Shown here: positions 1 to 8,841 of the stretch, one piece after another | Layout of the letters: each line of letters opens with the position of its first letter | How positions within the stretch are numbered: position 1 is the first letter of the stretch | From: UBA721 sp002705165 | GTDB taxonomy: Bacteria > Planctomycetota > Planctomycetia > Pirellulales > Pirellulaceae | Assembly (NCBI GenBank): GCA_045565995.1 | Contig: JBJLEF010000004.1 | Location: 496,001-560,000, forward strand | DNA length: 64,000 bases | Direction: 5' to 3' | Translations under genes and position numbers: made by a program | Notes under the pieces: model-generated | What the model saw: only the letters and a program-made list of their open reading frames with translations | Told to the model about the DNA's origin: nothing | The model's database searches: none

Positions 1-2
1 AC

Positions 3-1634
3 TTACGTTACGATTCGAGCCAACCGATGCGATTGTCTATCTCCATTCAGTCTCGCGAACTAGGGCCGACCTCTCAAAGAATCGTCGGTGAATATGAAAT
101 CCCTGATGATCGGCCAGTCGATATTGAACACCGTCTTTGGCTACAAAAGGGTTTTTCCTTTGCCGTACACTGGGCGAATGGTCCGGAGGGTTCCTTTAAA
201 CGCATCATGCGTAAGGTCCTCCCTAAATATAATCCCGATGCGTTATTACTGGCCCGCAATCCCCCGGAGATGTATGTTGGCTCCGGCCCCGAACTCCATG
301 TCAACTCGCTGGAAATCGAAGGCCCTTTCTTTAAGGAATGGCCGCCGAAAGGATTCTCCCGATACTTCCCAACACCGCCTGAGTCACCCGGATTGAATTA
401 TCTTGACGAGTCGTTATTAAGGCTCGCCTCCCAAGCTTTTCGCCGTCCTGTAGAGCACGAGGAAATCAAACCCTATATGACATTGGCGCGTAACCACTAT
501 CTGAAGCACGGGGAGTACTGGGCCGCGGCTAGGTACGGAATACAGGCTTTATTAACGTCCCCTCATTTCCTCTATCTGGTAGAACTGGAAAGCCCCGCTG
601 TTGCGAGTGTCCCCGTTGGCCTCACGCTTACACAGCATGAATTCGCTACGCGGCTTTCCTACTTTCTATGGAGTTCAATGCCGGACGAAAAGCTGCGCAG
701 CGCAGCGGACCAACGCACACTAAACAACCCCAAAGTGATCCAATCTCATGTCGAAAGGATGCTGCTGAATGAAAAGGCTTTTGCGTTTGTTGACAACTTC
801 ACCGGCCAGTGGCTCAACCTACGGAACTTAGGAACCATGCCTCCTGACCCTGAGAAAAACAGAGAGTACTACGTAAATAACCTGGAGGCGGCGATGCGAC
901 GGGAAACACAGATGTACTTTTTTTATATTCTGCAACAAAACCGCAGCATCCTGGAATTCATCGACTCAGACTATACCTTTCTGAACTCGGCTTTAGCAAC
1001 TCACTATGAGATCCCGATCAAACAAAGTAATGCTTTTATAAAAACCCCTCTTCCAGAATCGTCCGTACGAGGCGGTCTGCTCGGACACGGCAGCATCCTT
1101 ACTTCCACGTCCAACGGCGTTGAAACACTCCCGGTGACGCGAGGCATCTGGGTATTGGAGAATTTACTCGGGATCCATCCTAACCCGCCCCCCCCAGACA
1201 TAGAGCCCTTGGAGCCCGACACCCGTGGTGTCACCACGATTCGGGAAATGATGGAGAAGCATCGCAAGATACCGACATGCTATGAATGTCATCGCAAGAT
1301 AGATCCCTTCGGCCTGGCGTTGGAAAACTACGACCACCTGGGCACATGGCGTGATAGCTATAGCAAAGGCTTATCCATCGATTCTTCGGTTCAATTATCT
1401 GAAGGGACGACCCTGAAAGGGCCGACAGGTATTAAGGAATATATTTTGGCTCGACCAGAGCAATTCACACGCTGTCTAACTGAAAAACTGCTGGTTTATG
1501 CACTTGGACGACGGTTAACCGTTGCGGATAGAACCGATATCAATCACGTCGTTGCTGAATTACCAAAACACGACTATGGCTTTCGACAACTTATCCACTT
1601 GATCGTTGCCAGCAAGGCGTTCAACAGTAAATGA
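3..1634 (+). CDS. DUF1592/DUF1588/DUF1585 protein, 5' end outside window
   Basis: The frame is open to the left edge, so the N-terminus (normally a cytochrome-like and DUF1587 region) is missing. The visible part runs through a DUF1595-like segment (AFRRPVEHEEI), DUF1592 (TRLSYFLWSSMPDEKL, then GQWLNLRNL), DUF1588 (RGGLLGHGSILTSTSNG, with CYECHRKIDPFGLALENYD) and DUF1585 at the C-terminus (LVYALGRRLT). This domain set is typical of planctomycete surface or periplasmic proteins whose biochemical role is unproven. The CxxCH in the DUF1588 part may bind haem or metal. The stop overlaps the next ATG by four bases (ATGA), so the two are probably co-translated. Confidence 0.9.
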   Translation, partial: LRYDSSQPMRLSISIQSRELGPTSQRIVGEYEIPDDRPVDIEHRLWLQKGFSFAVHWANGPEGSFKRIMRKVLPKYNPDALLLARNPPEMYVGSGPELHVNSLEIEGPFFKEWPPKGFSRYFPTPPESPGLNYLDESLLRLASQAFRRPVEHEEIKPYMTLARNHYLKHGEYWAAARYGIQALLTSPHFLYLVELESPAVASVPVGLTLTQHEFATRLSYFLWSSMPDEKLRSAADQRTLNNPKVIQSHVERMLLNEKAFAFVDNFTGQWLNLRNLGTMPPDPEKNREYYVNNLEAAMRRETQMYFFYILQQNRSILEFIDSDYTFLNSALATHYEIPIKQSNAFIKTPLPESSVRGGLLGHGSILTSTSNGVETLPVTRGIWVLENLLGIHPNPPPPDIEPLEPDTRGVTTIREMMEKHRKIPTCYECHRKIDPFGLALENYDHLGTWRDSYSKGLSIDSSVQLSEGTTLKGPTGIKEYILARPEQFTRCLTEKLLVYALGRRLTVADRTDINHVVAELPKHDYGFRQLIHLIVASKAFNSK

Positions 1635-2860
1635 GATTCGTTTTAACCACATTCCTGCTTCATTTCATTTCGGGAGGGCTTTGTGCCGACAGTCCTCCGA
1701 ACGTAATTCTCATCCTCTCCAGCGACGTACCTCGTCAGGCCATTGGTGGGTATGGAACAGCAACGCAAACACCCAATATTGACCGGCTGAGGAAACAAGG
1801 TATTCGATACCAAATCGCTTGGTCTATGCCCACTTTCGTGTTGTCACAACGGACTTTATTATCCGGACGGTATGCAACAGCAGGCAACAGTACAACAGAC
1901 ACTCCAACTTCTATTCCGGGCAAGGCTAAGAAATCACAATCGTCGAAACCGACCATTGCCACTCTTTTAAGAGAATCCGGATACTTAACCCTAGCAGCGG
2001 GGAAGTGGGCTGCCGACGGGGTGACTCCATTACAAACATCCTTAACCGCAAATGGCTTCGAGAAACATTGCGTTGTGGAAAATGATCACCAGAGCCATGC
2101 TGAAAATCAACGAATCCTAGTCAACGGCGAGATCCGCTCAGTAACCAATGCGAGCGAGGCCATCAACACTTTCCTCGCCGACTTCCTCAGCAAACCCACG
2201 AACCAGCCATTCTTTCTCTATTACCCAATCCTCTCACTCCATGCCGAAACCATGAAAGAGGGGCGCCCCCAACCATCGGCCAGCCAATTAGAGAGTGCCC
2301 GCCATGTTGACCGTACTCTAGGTAAGTTAATTCATTCTCTCGAACAGAGTGGACGAACCAAGAATACGCTTTTAATTTTTACTTCGATTCAGGGAGCACC
2401 GGCGAAGGTCAAACCACCGTCACCCAAGGGAACGAAGGAAACGATCCTAGCTACTGATTCGGCGGTTCGTGTCCCGTTTATCGTTCAGGCACCTTTTCTG
2501 AATCAAGGTGGTCGCGAGACACACGATTTAGTTGATTTCACAGATCTGGTACCCACCATCTTAGAAGTTACTCTCACAGCAAAGCCTCAAACCCTGAAGT
2601 TAGATGGTCGCTCATTTGTCCCCAGTCTCAAAGGAGTTGAGGATCCCTTTGAAAAACGCAATTGGATCTACGCTACGTTTGGTAATGTCCGCATGATTCG
2701 AGATTGGCAACATTTCCTCGATAGCGATAATAATTTTCACGACCTTACCAAAGATCCATTCCAAAAAGAGCCCGTCAGTCCTCTCGACAAACAGGCCCCT
2801 GGACGCAAGCAACGGCTGGAACTGCTTCTGGAACGTTTGGGACGTGAACTGAATAGGTAA
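1631..2860 (+). CDS. Sulfatase-like protein lacking catalytic residues
   Basis: The fold is recognisable as sulfatase family: N-terminal signal peptide (about residues 1-19), PNVILIL strand, TPNIDRLRKQGI, LLSGRY and GKW. The catalytic elements are altered. The Cys/Ser-x-Pro-x-Arg formylglycine motif aligns with FVLSQ (about 69-73). The usual Asp-Asp metal pair is SSD (about 30-32). GKWHLG reads GKWAADG. The late Asp-Asn metal pair before Gly is IQ in FTSIQG. The protein is 409 residues, shorter than many arylsulfatases. I read it as a non-catalytic homologue, perhaps binding or structural, co-expressed with the preceding DUF1592-type protein through an ATGA overlap. Confidence 0.85.
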   Translation: MRFVLTTFLLHFISGGLCADSPPNVILILSSDVPRQAIGGYGTATQTPNIDRLRKQGIRYQIAWSMPTFVLSQRTLLSGRYATAGNSTTDTPTSIPGKAKKSQSSKPTIATLLRESGYLTLAAGKWAADGVTPLQTSLTANGFEKHCVVENDHQSHAENQRILVNGEIRSVTNASEAINTFLADFLSKPTNQPFFLYYPILSLHAETMKEGRPQPSASQLESARHVDRTLGKLIHSLEQSGRTKNTLLIFTSIQGAPAKVKPPSPKGTKETILATDSAVRVPFIVQAPFLNQGGRETHDLVDFTDLVPTILEVTLTAKPQTLKLDGRSFVPSLKGVEDPFEKRNWIYATFGNVRMIRDWQHFLDSDNNFHDLTKDPFQKEPVSPLDKQAPGRKQRLELLLERLGRELNR

Positions 2861-2886
2861 ATGGAATACCTACCGGCCCTTAGGAT

Positions 2887-5313
2887 CTAGTTTTGTGAAG
2901 GTCCAGCGAGTGGCTTCCGGGGCATCTGCCTAACCTCAAGAGAGTAGGGAACACCCTGTAGTAATTTTCGATCGCCAACGGTGCGATAAAACCCGGCGAC
3001 AGAATCTTCAATGCTTGGCACTCGTGTTGCACAGAAGACACTCACGTACCAAATCCCCGGTGACAGCCTACGGACAAGGGACTTGTTTCCCTGACCACCG
3101 GCAGCCCTATGCAAAGCATTGTCTCGAAACGCGATCGAATCTTTGGATAAATAGAGGTGCAGGTTAGCCGATTGGTCACCACTCAAATCGATCACTATAC
3201 GATCTTGGTTACCGGCCGGGTCTGGAGGCACGCTCAAGGTGAAATGGTGATATTGCCCCCCACCGATACGCGTAAATTCCGGATCGTCATCTGAGGAGAC
3301 CTTATCCATTACTCTTTTCTTATTCCATTCGAGCACGTCTTTAATTTGCGGCTTCCCAACTCCAGCCATTGCATAAAGGAAAGACGACTCCGTGAGCCGC
3401 AATTTATCACCACTCGCACTTCCTTCCGGATGACAGCCAATATTGACAACACGCCCCAGTTGCGGGGATTCTTTATATGCCCAAATCGCCGCTCCACCGT
3501 CCACTTTATGTCCCGGATGATCATAGAACGCGAGGATCTCAACATCTTCCATTGAGCCAGCGACCGCTTCCCGAGACAACCAATTACCGTTGTTGTGGTA
3601 AATATCGGCGACGCGGTTTTCCGCCCCGAACTGCCGATAGTTTAATAACGGGGAGTTCTTAGGCAAAACGTGTCCCACGCGAACATTCTTCATTCCCGTA
3701 TTCAAGGTGTTGTAGGGAAAAATATTCAAATAGCTTGGCCGCGGCTGAGACTGCGTGTCAACGTTACGACCACTAAAAAACGACCCGGCACAGGAACCGC
3801 AGTAGCTACCGCCGCCCGAATAAAACTCCCGGATTCGTTTCAATCCGGCCATGGTCAGCGATTCTCCATGACGTGTCGCGCCGCCACCATTGACATAAAG
3901 CATCTTAAATCGAGGCTGACCGTCGGGGAACAAAAGAACACCGTTCGTATCATATTCGGAACTGGACATCAACTCATTTTGCTTTCGTTGGTCTGAACCG
4001 GCGTAGTATTCATAGGACAGCCCAAGCGACTCCGCCGCATGCAAGATTTTACGGCTAGTCAGATACTTGCCACTATCCATAAAAATGTCCTTATAGAAGC
4101 CGTCATAACGTTCTTCTTCTTTGATGGTATTAAAATCGTCGGAGCGAAGTTTCGAATCACAGGCACGCTGAACCAGCAGGCGGAAGTTTTCACGTGGTCG
4201 CGTCGTCCTGTTAGTCTGTGTTAACAACATACCAATCAGGTCGCGGGAGGGGTCGCCGAATACATAAGTCCCGTCCGAACCGGTGTGGGAGAAAAGACCT
4301 CGCTTCTCCGACACTTTCAGACCAAGCCCGTAAGTTTTGGCGGCCGCAATATATTCGACCTGCGGCGTAGTCATCTCATCAACGGCCGTTTTAGACAAGA
4401 TCCGATTTCCGTTAAACGTACCACCGTTCAACAGCATTTGATAAAACTTTGCATAATCTCTTGCCGAACTCACCATACCACCTGAACCTCTGGGAAAAGG
4501 CCAGTCAGGGCCATCATGAGGTTGCCAGCCAGCCTTCCACGTCCCGCTCTCTTGTCTCACAAACACTGTCGACATCCGGTTATTGTCGGCATCGCTCTCA
4601 TGATTACAACTGTCCGACATGCCTAATGGCACGTAGATCCTGGTTCGAAGATGTTCTTTATACGAACCTGTCAGATGTTCAATCATGCCGGCAAGAATGT
4701 TATAGCCGGCATTGTTGTAGGAATACTTCTCTCCAGGCTTTTCTATCAAAGAGCTTTCCGAAAACCGATTTACTTCTGCCACCAAACGGTTTGGATATTT
4801 CGCCGGGTTGGTCAGCAAAAGTGGGGTAACAAACAGTCGATCGATCGGTGAACCGCTTGTATGGGTTAGCAAGTGCCTTACATTCACAGCCTGCCACTGT
4901 TCGTTGGCGAAAGCCGGCAGGTAGGTACCCACCGGTGCATCGAGGTCAACCACCCCGTCGTCAACAAGAATCAAAATACCTGCGGCCGTTAACGCCTTAC
5001 TGTTAGAAGCCATCCGGAAAAGCGTGTCCTTATCGAGAGGCTTCTGACGTTTTATATCGCTATCACCAAATGCCTGATGCAAAATAATCTTCCCACGACG
5101 CGCAACCAGTATCACTGCTCCCGGTATTTCATCCTCGTCAACAGCATCACGAATAATCGAAACCGCATCGATCAGTGACCCTTCATGAACACCTACCGAG
5201 TTGGCATCACCATAAATAAGACGCTGATGTCCTTGCAGGGGCTTGCCCAGCGATGTTCCATCGAAAACAAAAGCGGAAATGAAACACACGGCAGCAATCA
5301 AAAAGCACTTCAT
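2887..5313 (-). CDS. Secreted serine hydrolase / GATase-like / PPC-like fusion
   Basis: Signal peptide at about 1-23. Residues 45-390 form a beta-lactamase/class C serine hydrolase with S103-x-x-K106 (SNSK), a Tyr-x-Asn box at Y199 and an HTG box at about 343. Residues 405-655 resemble a type 1 glutamine amidotransferase-like (biotin-protein-ligase N-terminal type) domain: NGGGA, then a nucleophile elbow GSCAG with C508, and GCHPEGS late in the domain. The last about 110 residues resemble a bacterial pre-peptidase C-terminal beta domain. Substrate unknown; likely cell-envelope or extracellular. At 808 residues it is about twice a standalone serine hydrolase. Divergently placed from the PhoD-like gene. 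Confidence 0.85.
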   Translation of the reverse strand: MKCFLIAAVCFISAFVFDGTSLGKPLQGHQRLIYGDANSVGVHEGSLIDAVSIIRDAVDEDEIPGAVILVARRGKIILHQAFGDSDIKRQKPLDKDTLFRMASNSKALTAAGILILVDDGVVDLDAPVGTYLPAFANEQWQAVNVRHLLTHTSGSPIDRLFVTPLLLTNPAKYPNRLVAEVNRFSESSLIEKPGEKYSYNNAGYNILAGMIEHLTGSYKEHLRTRIYVPLGMSDSCNHESDADNNRMSTVFVRQESGTWKAGWQPHDGPDWPFPRGSGGMVSSARDYAKFYQMLLNGGTFNGNRILSKTAVDEMTTPQVEYIAAAKTYGLGLKVSEKRGLFSHTGSDGTYVFGDPSRDLIGMLLTQTNRTTRPRENFRLLVQRACDSKLRSDDFNTIKEEERYDGFYKDIFMDSGKYLTSRKILHAAESLGLSYEYYAGSDQRKQNELMSSSEYDTNGVLLFPDGQPRFKMLYVNGGGATRHGESLTMAGLKRIREFYSGGGSYCGSCAGSFFSGRNVDTQSQPRPSYLNIFPYNTLNTGMKNVRVGHVLPKNSPLLNYRQFGAENRVADIYHNNGNWLSREAVAGSMEDVEILAFYDHPGHKVDGGAAIWAYKESPQLGRVVNIGCHPEGSASGDKLRLTESSFLYAMAGVGKPQIKDVLEWNKKRVMDKVSSDDDPEFTRIGGGQYHHFTLSVPPDPAGNQDRIVIDLSGDQSANLHLYLSKDSIAFRDNALHRAAGGQGNKSLVRRLSPGIWYVSVFCATRVPSIEDSVAGFYRTVGDRKLLQGVPYSLEVRQMPRKPLAGPSQN

Positions 5314-5353
5314 GTGGCGAACCTCTCAAAGAGTCGGGAACTGACAACACCCG

Positions 5354-5476
5354 TTTTTAGCATGTCCACCCGCTCTGGACAAAATCCAAACCCTTGGGAT
5401 CCTGGAAAACATCACCTTACTATTGCAGGTGGTGGCCCAGTCACTCTTTGCTCTTCATCACCCCGCATGCTAAAAA
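5354..5476. repeat. Spaced 11-bp perfect inverted repeat between divergent genes
   Basis: TTTTTAGCATG at 5354-5364 is matched exactly in inverted orientation by CATGCTAAAAA at 5466-5476, separated by 101 bp. The arms lie in the 268-bp gap between the divergent serine hydrolase (start 5313) and PhoD-like gene (start 5582), one near each promoter region. Possibly paired operator sites; no regulator can be assigned. Confidence 0.35.
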
Positions 5477-5581
5477 GAGGCCTTATTGGTCTGGGACGCC
5501 CTCGTTCACCAAAGCTGCGTGACCTACAACGTGACCTACAAGTGGTACCGCCCTTTCATTCGCCGGAAAGAACAACACCCT

Positions 5582-6877
5582 ATGAATAATCTTAACCGAC
5601 GCTCTTTCGGAGCGACTGTCGTTAGCGGGATCACCGCTTCCACCGTCAAGGCAGAACCAGACAGTGAGCCTGCAGCCGTGGGTCCCGTCGTGGGCCATGT
5701 TTCCGTTTCGACCGCAAACATTTGGTATCGCCCAAGTCACGCGGGCACGTATGGCTTGCGAGTTCGGGAATCCGGGCAAAAAGAAACAACGTTGCTTCAT
5801 GCGAATTCAGATCCAAAGAATGACCTTTGCGTCATCTGGCGCATCAGCGACCTGAAAGCTGCTACGACCTATCATTATGAAATCCTGGAGTCGGGCACCG
5901 TCCTTCCCGGCAAGGGCCCCCAATCCCTGACAACAGCGCCTCCGCATCAAGCCAAAGACAAAATCTCACTGGCATTTGGTTCCTGTGCCGAAAGCCGGCC
6001 GTTGGCCTTATGGAGCCAGATGGAAGAACACGACGTCGATGGGCTCGTCTTACTGGGAGATACACCTTACATTGACTCCACTGATCTCGCGATCCAAAGA
6101 AGGAAACATCGAGAGTTTCTGAGCGTGCCTGAACTGTCGAACTTCGCTCGCTGCCGTCCGGTTTGGGGTACGTGGGATGACCACGATTTTGGGAAAAATG
6201 ATTCCGATGGCAAACTGGTCGGGAAAGAAAACTCCCGAAAAGCCTTTACTGAATACCGCGCTCTGGCGTCGTACGGGGAAGGCGAACAAGGAGTCTACAC
6301 AAAATTCCGCCGAGCTGGCGTCGAGGTGTTTCTACTGGACACTCGTTGGTTTGCCCGCACGGAGTCTTCTCCTGTCGACTCAGACAAGCCGAGCCTGCTT
6401 GGCAAGCGACAATGGGAATGGCTACTAGACGGCTTACAGCGGTCCACAGCACCCTTCAAGGTCATCGCCTGCGGAATGATCTGGGACAACAAACGCAACA
6501 CCGAATCAGACGACTGGTCCACCTACTCACACGAACGGGACGCTTTGTTCCAATTTATTGGCACGGAGGAAATTAGTGGTGTCGTCCTGATCGGCGGCGA
6601 TATACACTGCTCACGCTGGCTGCAATACAAAACGGAAGAAAGCGTTGGCTATGCAATCCGGCAGTTTATTGTCTCTCCAATTCACGCGAGGGTCATACCA
6701 ACACTCAATATTCCGCATCCCGATCTTATTAAGGGTGCCGCGATCCCGAATGTGTGGCTACGCCTAGACGTCGACACCACCGGCTCCGACCCCTCACTGC
6801 ACGCCCATTGGGTGCAGATGAACGGCCGGCAGATGTGGGACGTAAAGCTTACAGGATCGGAACTGAGGAAAAGTTAG
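5582..6877 (+). CDS. PhoD-like alkaline phosphatase, Tat-exported
   Basis: A metallophosphoesterase of the PhoD family: FGSCAESRP, VLLGDTPYID, WDDHDFGKND and IGGDIHCSRW are the expected metal-ligand motifs in order. The longest frame starts at 5486, but the ATG at 5582 gives a twin-arginine-type leader (NRRSFGATVVSG) and has GGAAAG about 11 bases upstream, so I use it (431 residues). An N-terminal beta domain (about 40-115) precedes the catalytic domain, as in other PhoD proteins. Probably exported folded to the periplasm for phosphoester hydrolysis. No linked phosphate regulator or transporter is seen. Confidence 0.9.
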   Translation: MNNLNRRSFGATVVSGITASTVKAEPDSEPAAVGPVVGHVSVSTANIWYRPSHAGTYGLRVRESGQKETTLLHANSDPKNDLCVIWRISDLKAATTYHYEILESGTVLPGKGPQSLTTAPPHQAKDKISLAFGSCAESRPLALWSQMEEHDVDGLVLLGDTPYIDSTDLAIQRRKHREFLSVPELSNFARCRPVWGTWDDHDFGKNDSDGKLVGKENSRKAFTEYRALASYGEGEQGVYTKFRRAGVEVFLLDTRWFARTESSPVDSDKPSLLGKRQWEWLLDGLQRSTAPFKVIACGMIWDNKRNTESDDWSTYSHERDALFQFIGTEEISGVVLIGGDIHCSRWLQYKTEESVGYAIRQFIVSPIHARVIPTLNIPHPDLIKGAAIPNVWLRLDVDTTGSDPSLHAHWVQMNGRQMWDVKLTGSELRKS

Positions 6878-6966
6878 CACAGACTCTCCGGACCTTACGG
6901 CATAAGGTTGCCCTAGGACCGTCCCCCCCCCTATAATTCCCAGGGGATTAAGGAGAAGATCAGCCA

Positions 6967-7233
6967 ATGAAAAACAAACGTCTCGCGGCAGTATACGTAC
7001 TCCCCTTTGGCTTTCTGATTTCACGCGCGTTGATAGATGGAGAAACTCCACTTGAACGCCTAGCACTTGTGGCGGTCGTAATCTTCGTCGCACTTGCCCT
7101 GTATCCTCTTAGCAAACGCCTCTATGAGCCGTTACAACGCTGGTTTTCCAAACAACGCCAGCTCTGCCCGGAATGTAACTGCAATATGTCGGTCAAGTAT
7201 CAGATTTGCCCTCACTGCAAACTACCACTTTAA
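6967..7233 (+). CDS. Small membrane protein with C-terminal zinc ribbon
   Basis: An 88-residue protein with two predicted membrane segments (about 8-20 and 28-48) and a C-terminal four-cysteine zinc ribbon, CPEC at about 68 and CPHC at about 82. An AAGGAG ribosome-binding site lies 10 bases upstream of the ATG. Not a family I recognise. The layout suggests a membrane-anchored zinc-ribbon adaptor. Stands alone downstream of the PhoD-like gene. Confidence 0.65.
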   Translation: MKNKRLAAVYVLPFGFLISRALIDGETPLERLALVAVVIFVALALYPLSKRLYEPLQRWFSKQRQLCPECNCNMSVKYQICPHCKLPL

Positions 7234-7427
7234 ACCGTCCTAACAGTTCCTCCCTGAAATGGAAAATGAAAGCGAACTACCTATAAACTGCTGGGACAAC
7301 AGGGGATGAATGCCAACTCAGCCTTGCAAACGGGCAACATAGGATTGACAACGGCAACATCCAAATCCATCCAACCAGCCTTAATATTGGAACAATCACT
7401 TACAAGTTCCCTCATACGCCGCAGCGC

Positions 7428-8066
7428 ATGCTGTCAAGAAACCGAGCAAATATGGCTTTAGAACAAATCAATCTCCCTGATGATCTTAGCACTATCAGCC
7501 AAACAGCAACTTCTTTGCAACTGATTAAGTTAGCAGATAATCGAAGCGACATTTTCGTAAAGAGTTCTCAGCCTGCAATCCACAACTATGTTCCCTGTGA
7601 TTTTCACCTGGTGGATCAGGCTCTGACTTGGATCCTAGATAACTACCTGCTAACTGGCAATCGTTTCTGTGAACTCGGAAGTGGAATGGGCGTAGCAGCT
7701 TTATTAGCGTCTAATCACAGGATGGAGTCGGTAGGCATCGAGATAGAACCTACCTTAGTGGAGGAGTCTTGCCTTCTGGCACGCGAGCTCGTTTTACCGA
7801 CCCGTTTCTATTGTGGTAGTTTCGTTCCACGCAACGTTGCAAATATTCTCGAACTATCGCAAGGAATCGAGCACGTCGTGACGGACGAGGGGGACGTCTA
7901 CGACGACATCGGCTTGGCCCCTTCCGAATTCGATCTATTCTTTGCTTTCCCCTGGCCAGGTGAGCATCACTTCTTTGAATCCATTTTCCAGCAATGCGCG
8001 GCTGACGGGGCCTGCTTGTTGACCTATCAGGGCCGTGACGGATTAAATCTTGTCCGCAAAATCTGA
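7428..8066 (+). CDS. Class I SAM-dependent methyltransferase-like protein
   Basis: The glycine-rich SAM-binding loop is clear: CELGSGMGVAALLA at about residue 80, followed by an acidic strand end GIEIEP. A later FDLFFAFPWPGE segment takes the place of motif IV. Length 212 residues fits a single Rossmann methyltransferase domain. Substrate unknown. The ATG at 7428 has no strong ribosome-binding site, and the in-frame ATG at 7452 is an alternative. Isolated between two intergenic regions, so context gives no help. Confidence 0.7.
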   Translation: MLSRNRANMALEQINLPDDLSTISQTATSLQLIKLADNRSDIFVKSSQPAIHNYVPCDFHLVDQALTWILDNYLLTGNRFCELGSGMGVAALLASNHRMESVGIEIEPTLVEESCLLARELVLPTRFYCGSFVPRNVANILELSQGIEHVVTDEGDVYDDIGLAPSEFDLFFAFPWPGEHHFFESIFQQCAADGACLLTYQGRDGLNLVRKI

Positions 8067-8413
8067 CTTAGCAACTGGGCTTCTGATACAGTAGCTTTTC
8101 CGTCGTTGCGACGATTCAACGACGCCTCATTGAAGAGCAGAATGCCTAATGCTTGAGCAAGGTGATAAGGCGCCACAAACGACTTGCTTCAGGATTACAA
8201 ATTTTAAAGCTCTTATACTCGGTTCAATTCTTGCCTTCCGCTTAAATCGTTACGACCTGATGACATTTGGCACGTCGTTTGCACAATGAGCCATAAGTCG
8301 TACTGCGACTAACCTATAAGCAAGTCTCTGATCGAGGGGGTCATTCGGCGCTACATAATGGCCCCCTTGTCAGAGACTATTGGTAAGAACAGATTAACTT
8401 CTTGAGATATCAG
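8067..8413. other. Intergenic region with one long hairpin
   Basis: About 350 bases with no credible gene. The notable content is the hairpin at 8323-8378, listed separately. Confidence 0.5.
8323..8378. other. Long two-part hairpin, possible structured RNA
   Basis: Outer arms AGTCTCTGA (8323-8331) and TCAGAGACT (8370-8378) pair perfectly over 9 bp. Inner arms GGGGGTCATT (8336-8345) and AATGGCCCCC (8357-8366) pair over 10 bp with one G:U. The two stems are joined by a small internal loop, giving about 19 bp in total. There is no T-run on either side, so this is not a classical intrinsic terminator. Confidence 0.45.
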
Positions 8414-8767
8414 ATGTTTCAATATTATCAATCGAATGACGTATCAGCAGCGTATTTGCGAAGCGTCCAGATCCTTCAAGACAAATGCAGATTAGGCTTC
8501 AAGCTAACCTCGCAGTCCATTGGGGATGACTTCTACGTTATTATCCTGTCGCCTCATCGCAAGTCACACCGGAATGGGTTTCTGAGCGGTATCTGTCGTG
8601 ACTCAAATCATTTAAAGTCAAACGTACGCGGTTCGTTTTACAAATCAAATTCGAGCATCAACCTCGAGTTCTTCGTGATAAATCACGCTGGCCGAGTGAC
8701 CTGGAACAAAGTAAAGCTAGACCTCGAACTCCTAACTCTTACCGCAGATAGTTGCTGCTTCAATTAA
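8414..8767 (+). CDS. Hypothetical protein, weak candidate
   Basis: An open frame of 117 codons from the ATG at 8414 (an upstream in-frame TTG is at 8402), convergent with the HAD gene. The product is basic and serine-rich with no motif I recognise. No clear ribosome-binding site. It fills an otherwise empty stretch after a structured element. It could be a real small gene or a chance frame. Confidence 0.3.
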   Translation: MFQYYQSNDVSAAYLRSVQILQDKCRLGFKLTSQSIGDDFYVIILSPHRKSHRNGFLSGICRDSNHLKSNVRGSFYKSNSSINLEFFVINHAGRVTWNKVKLDLELLTLTADSCCFN

Positions 8768-8841
8768 TAAAACACGATCAAAGACGCTTAGAACCCTGTT
8801 CGCCATCACTGCGACGTTTCTTTCGTGGATTCAAGACCAGA

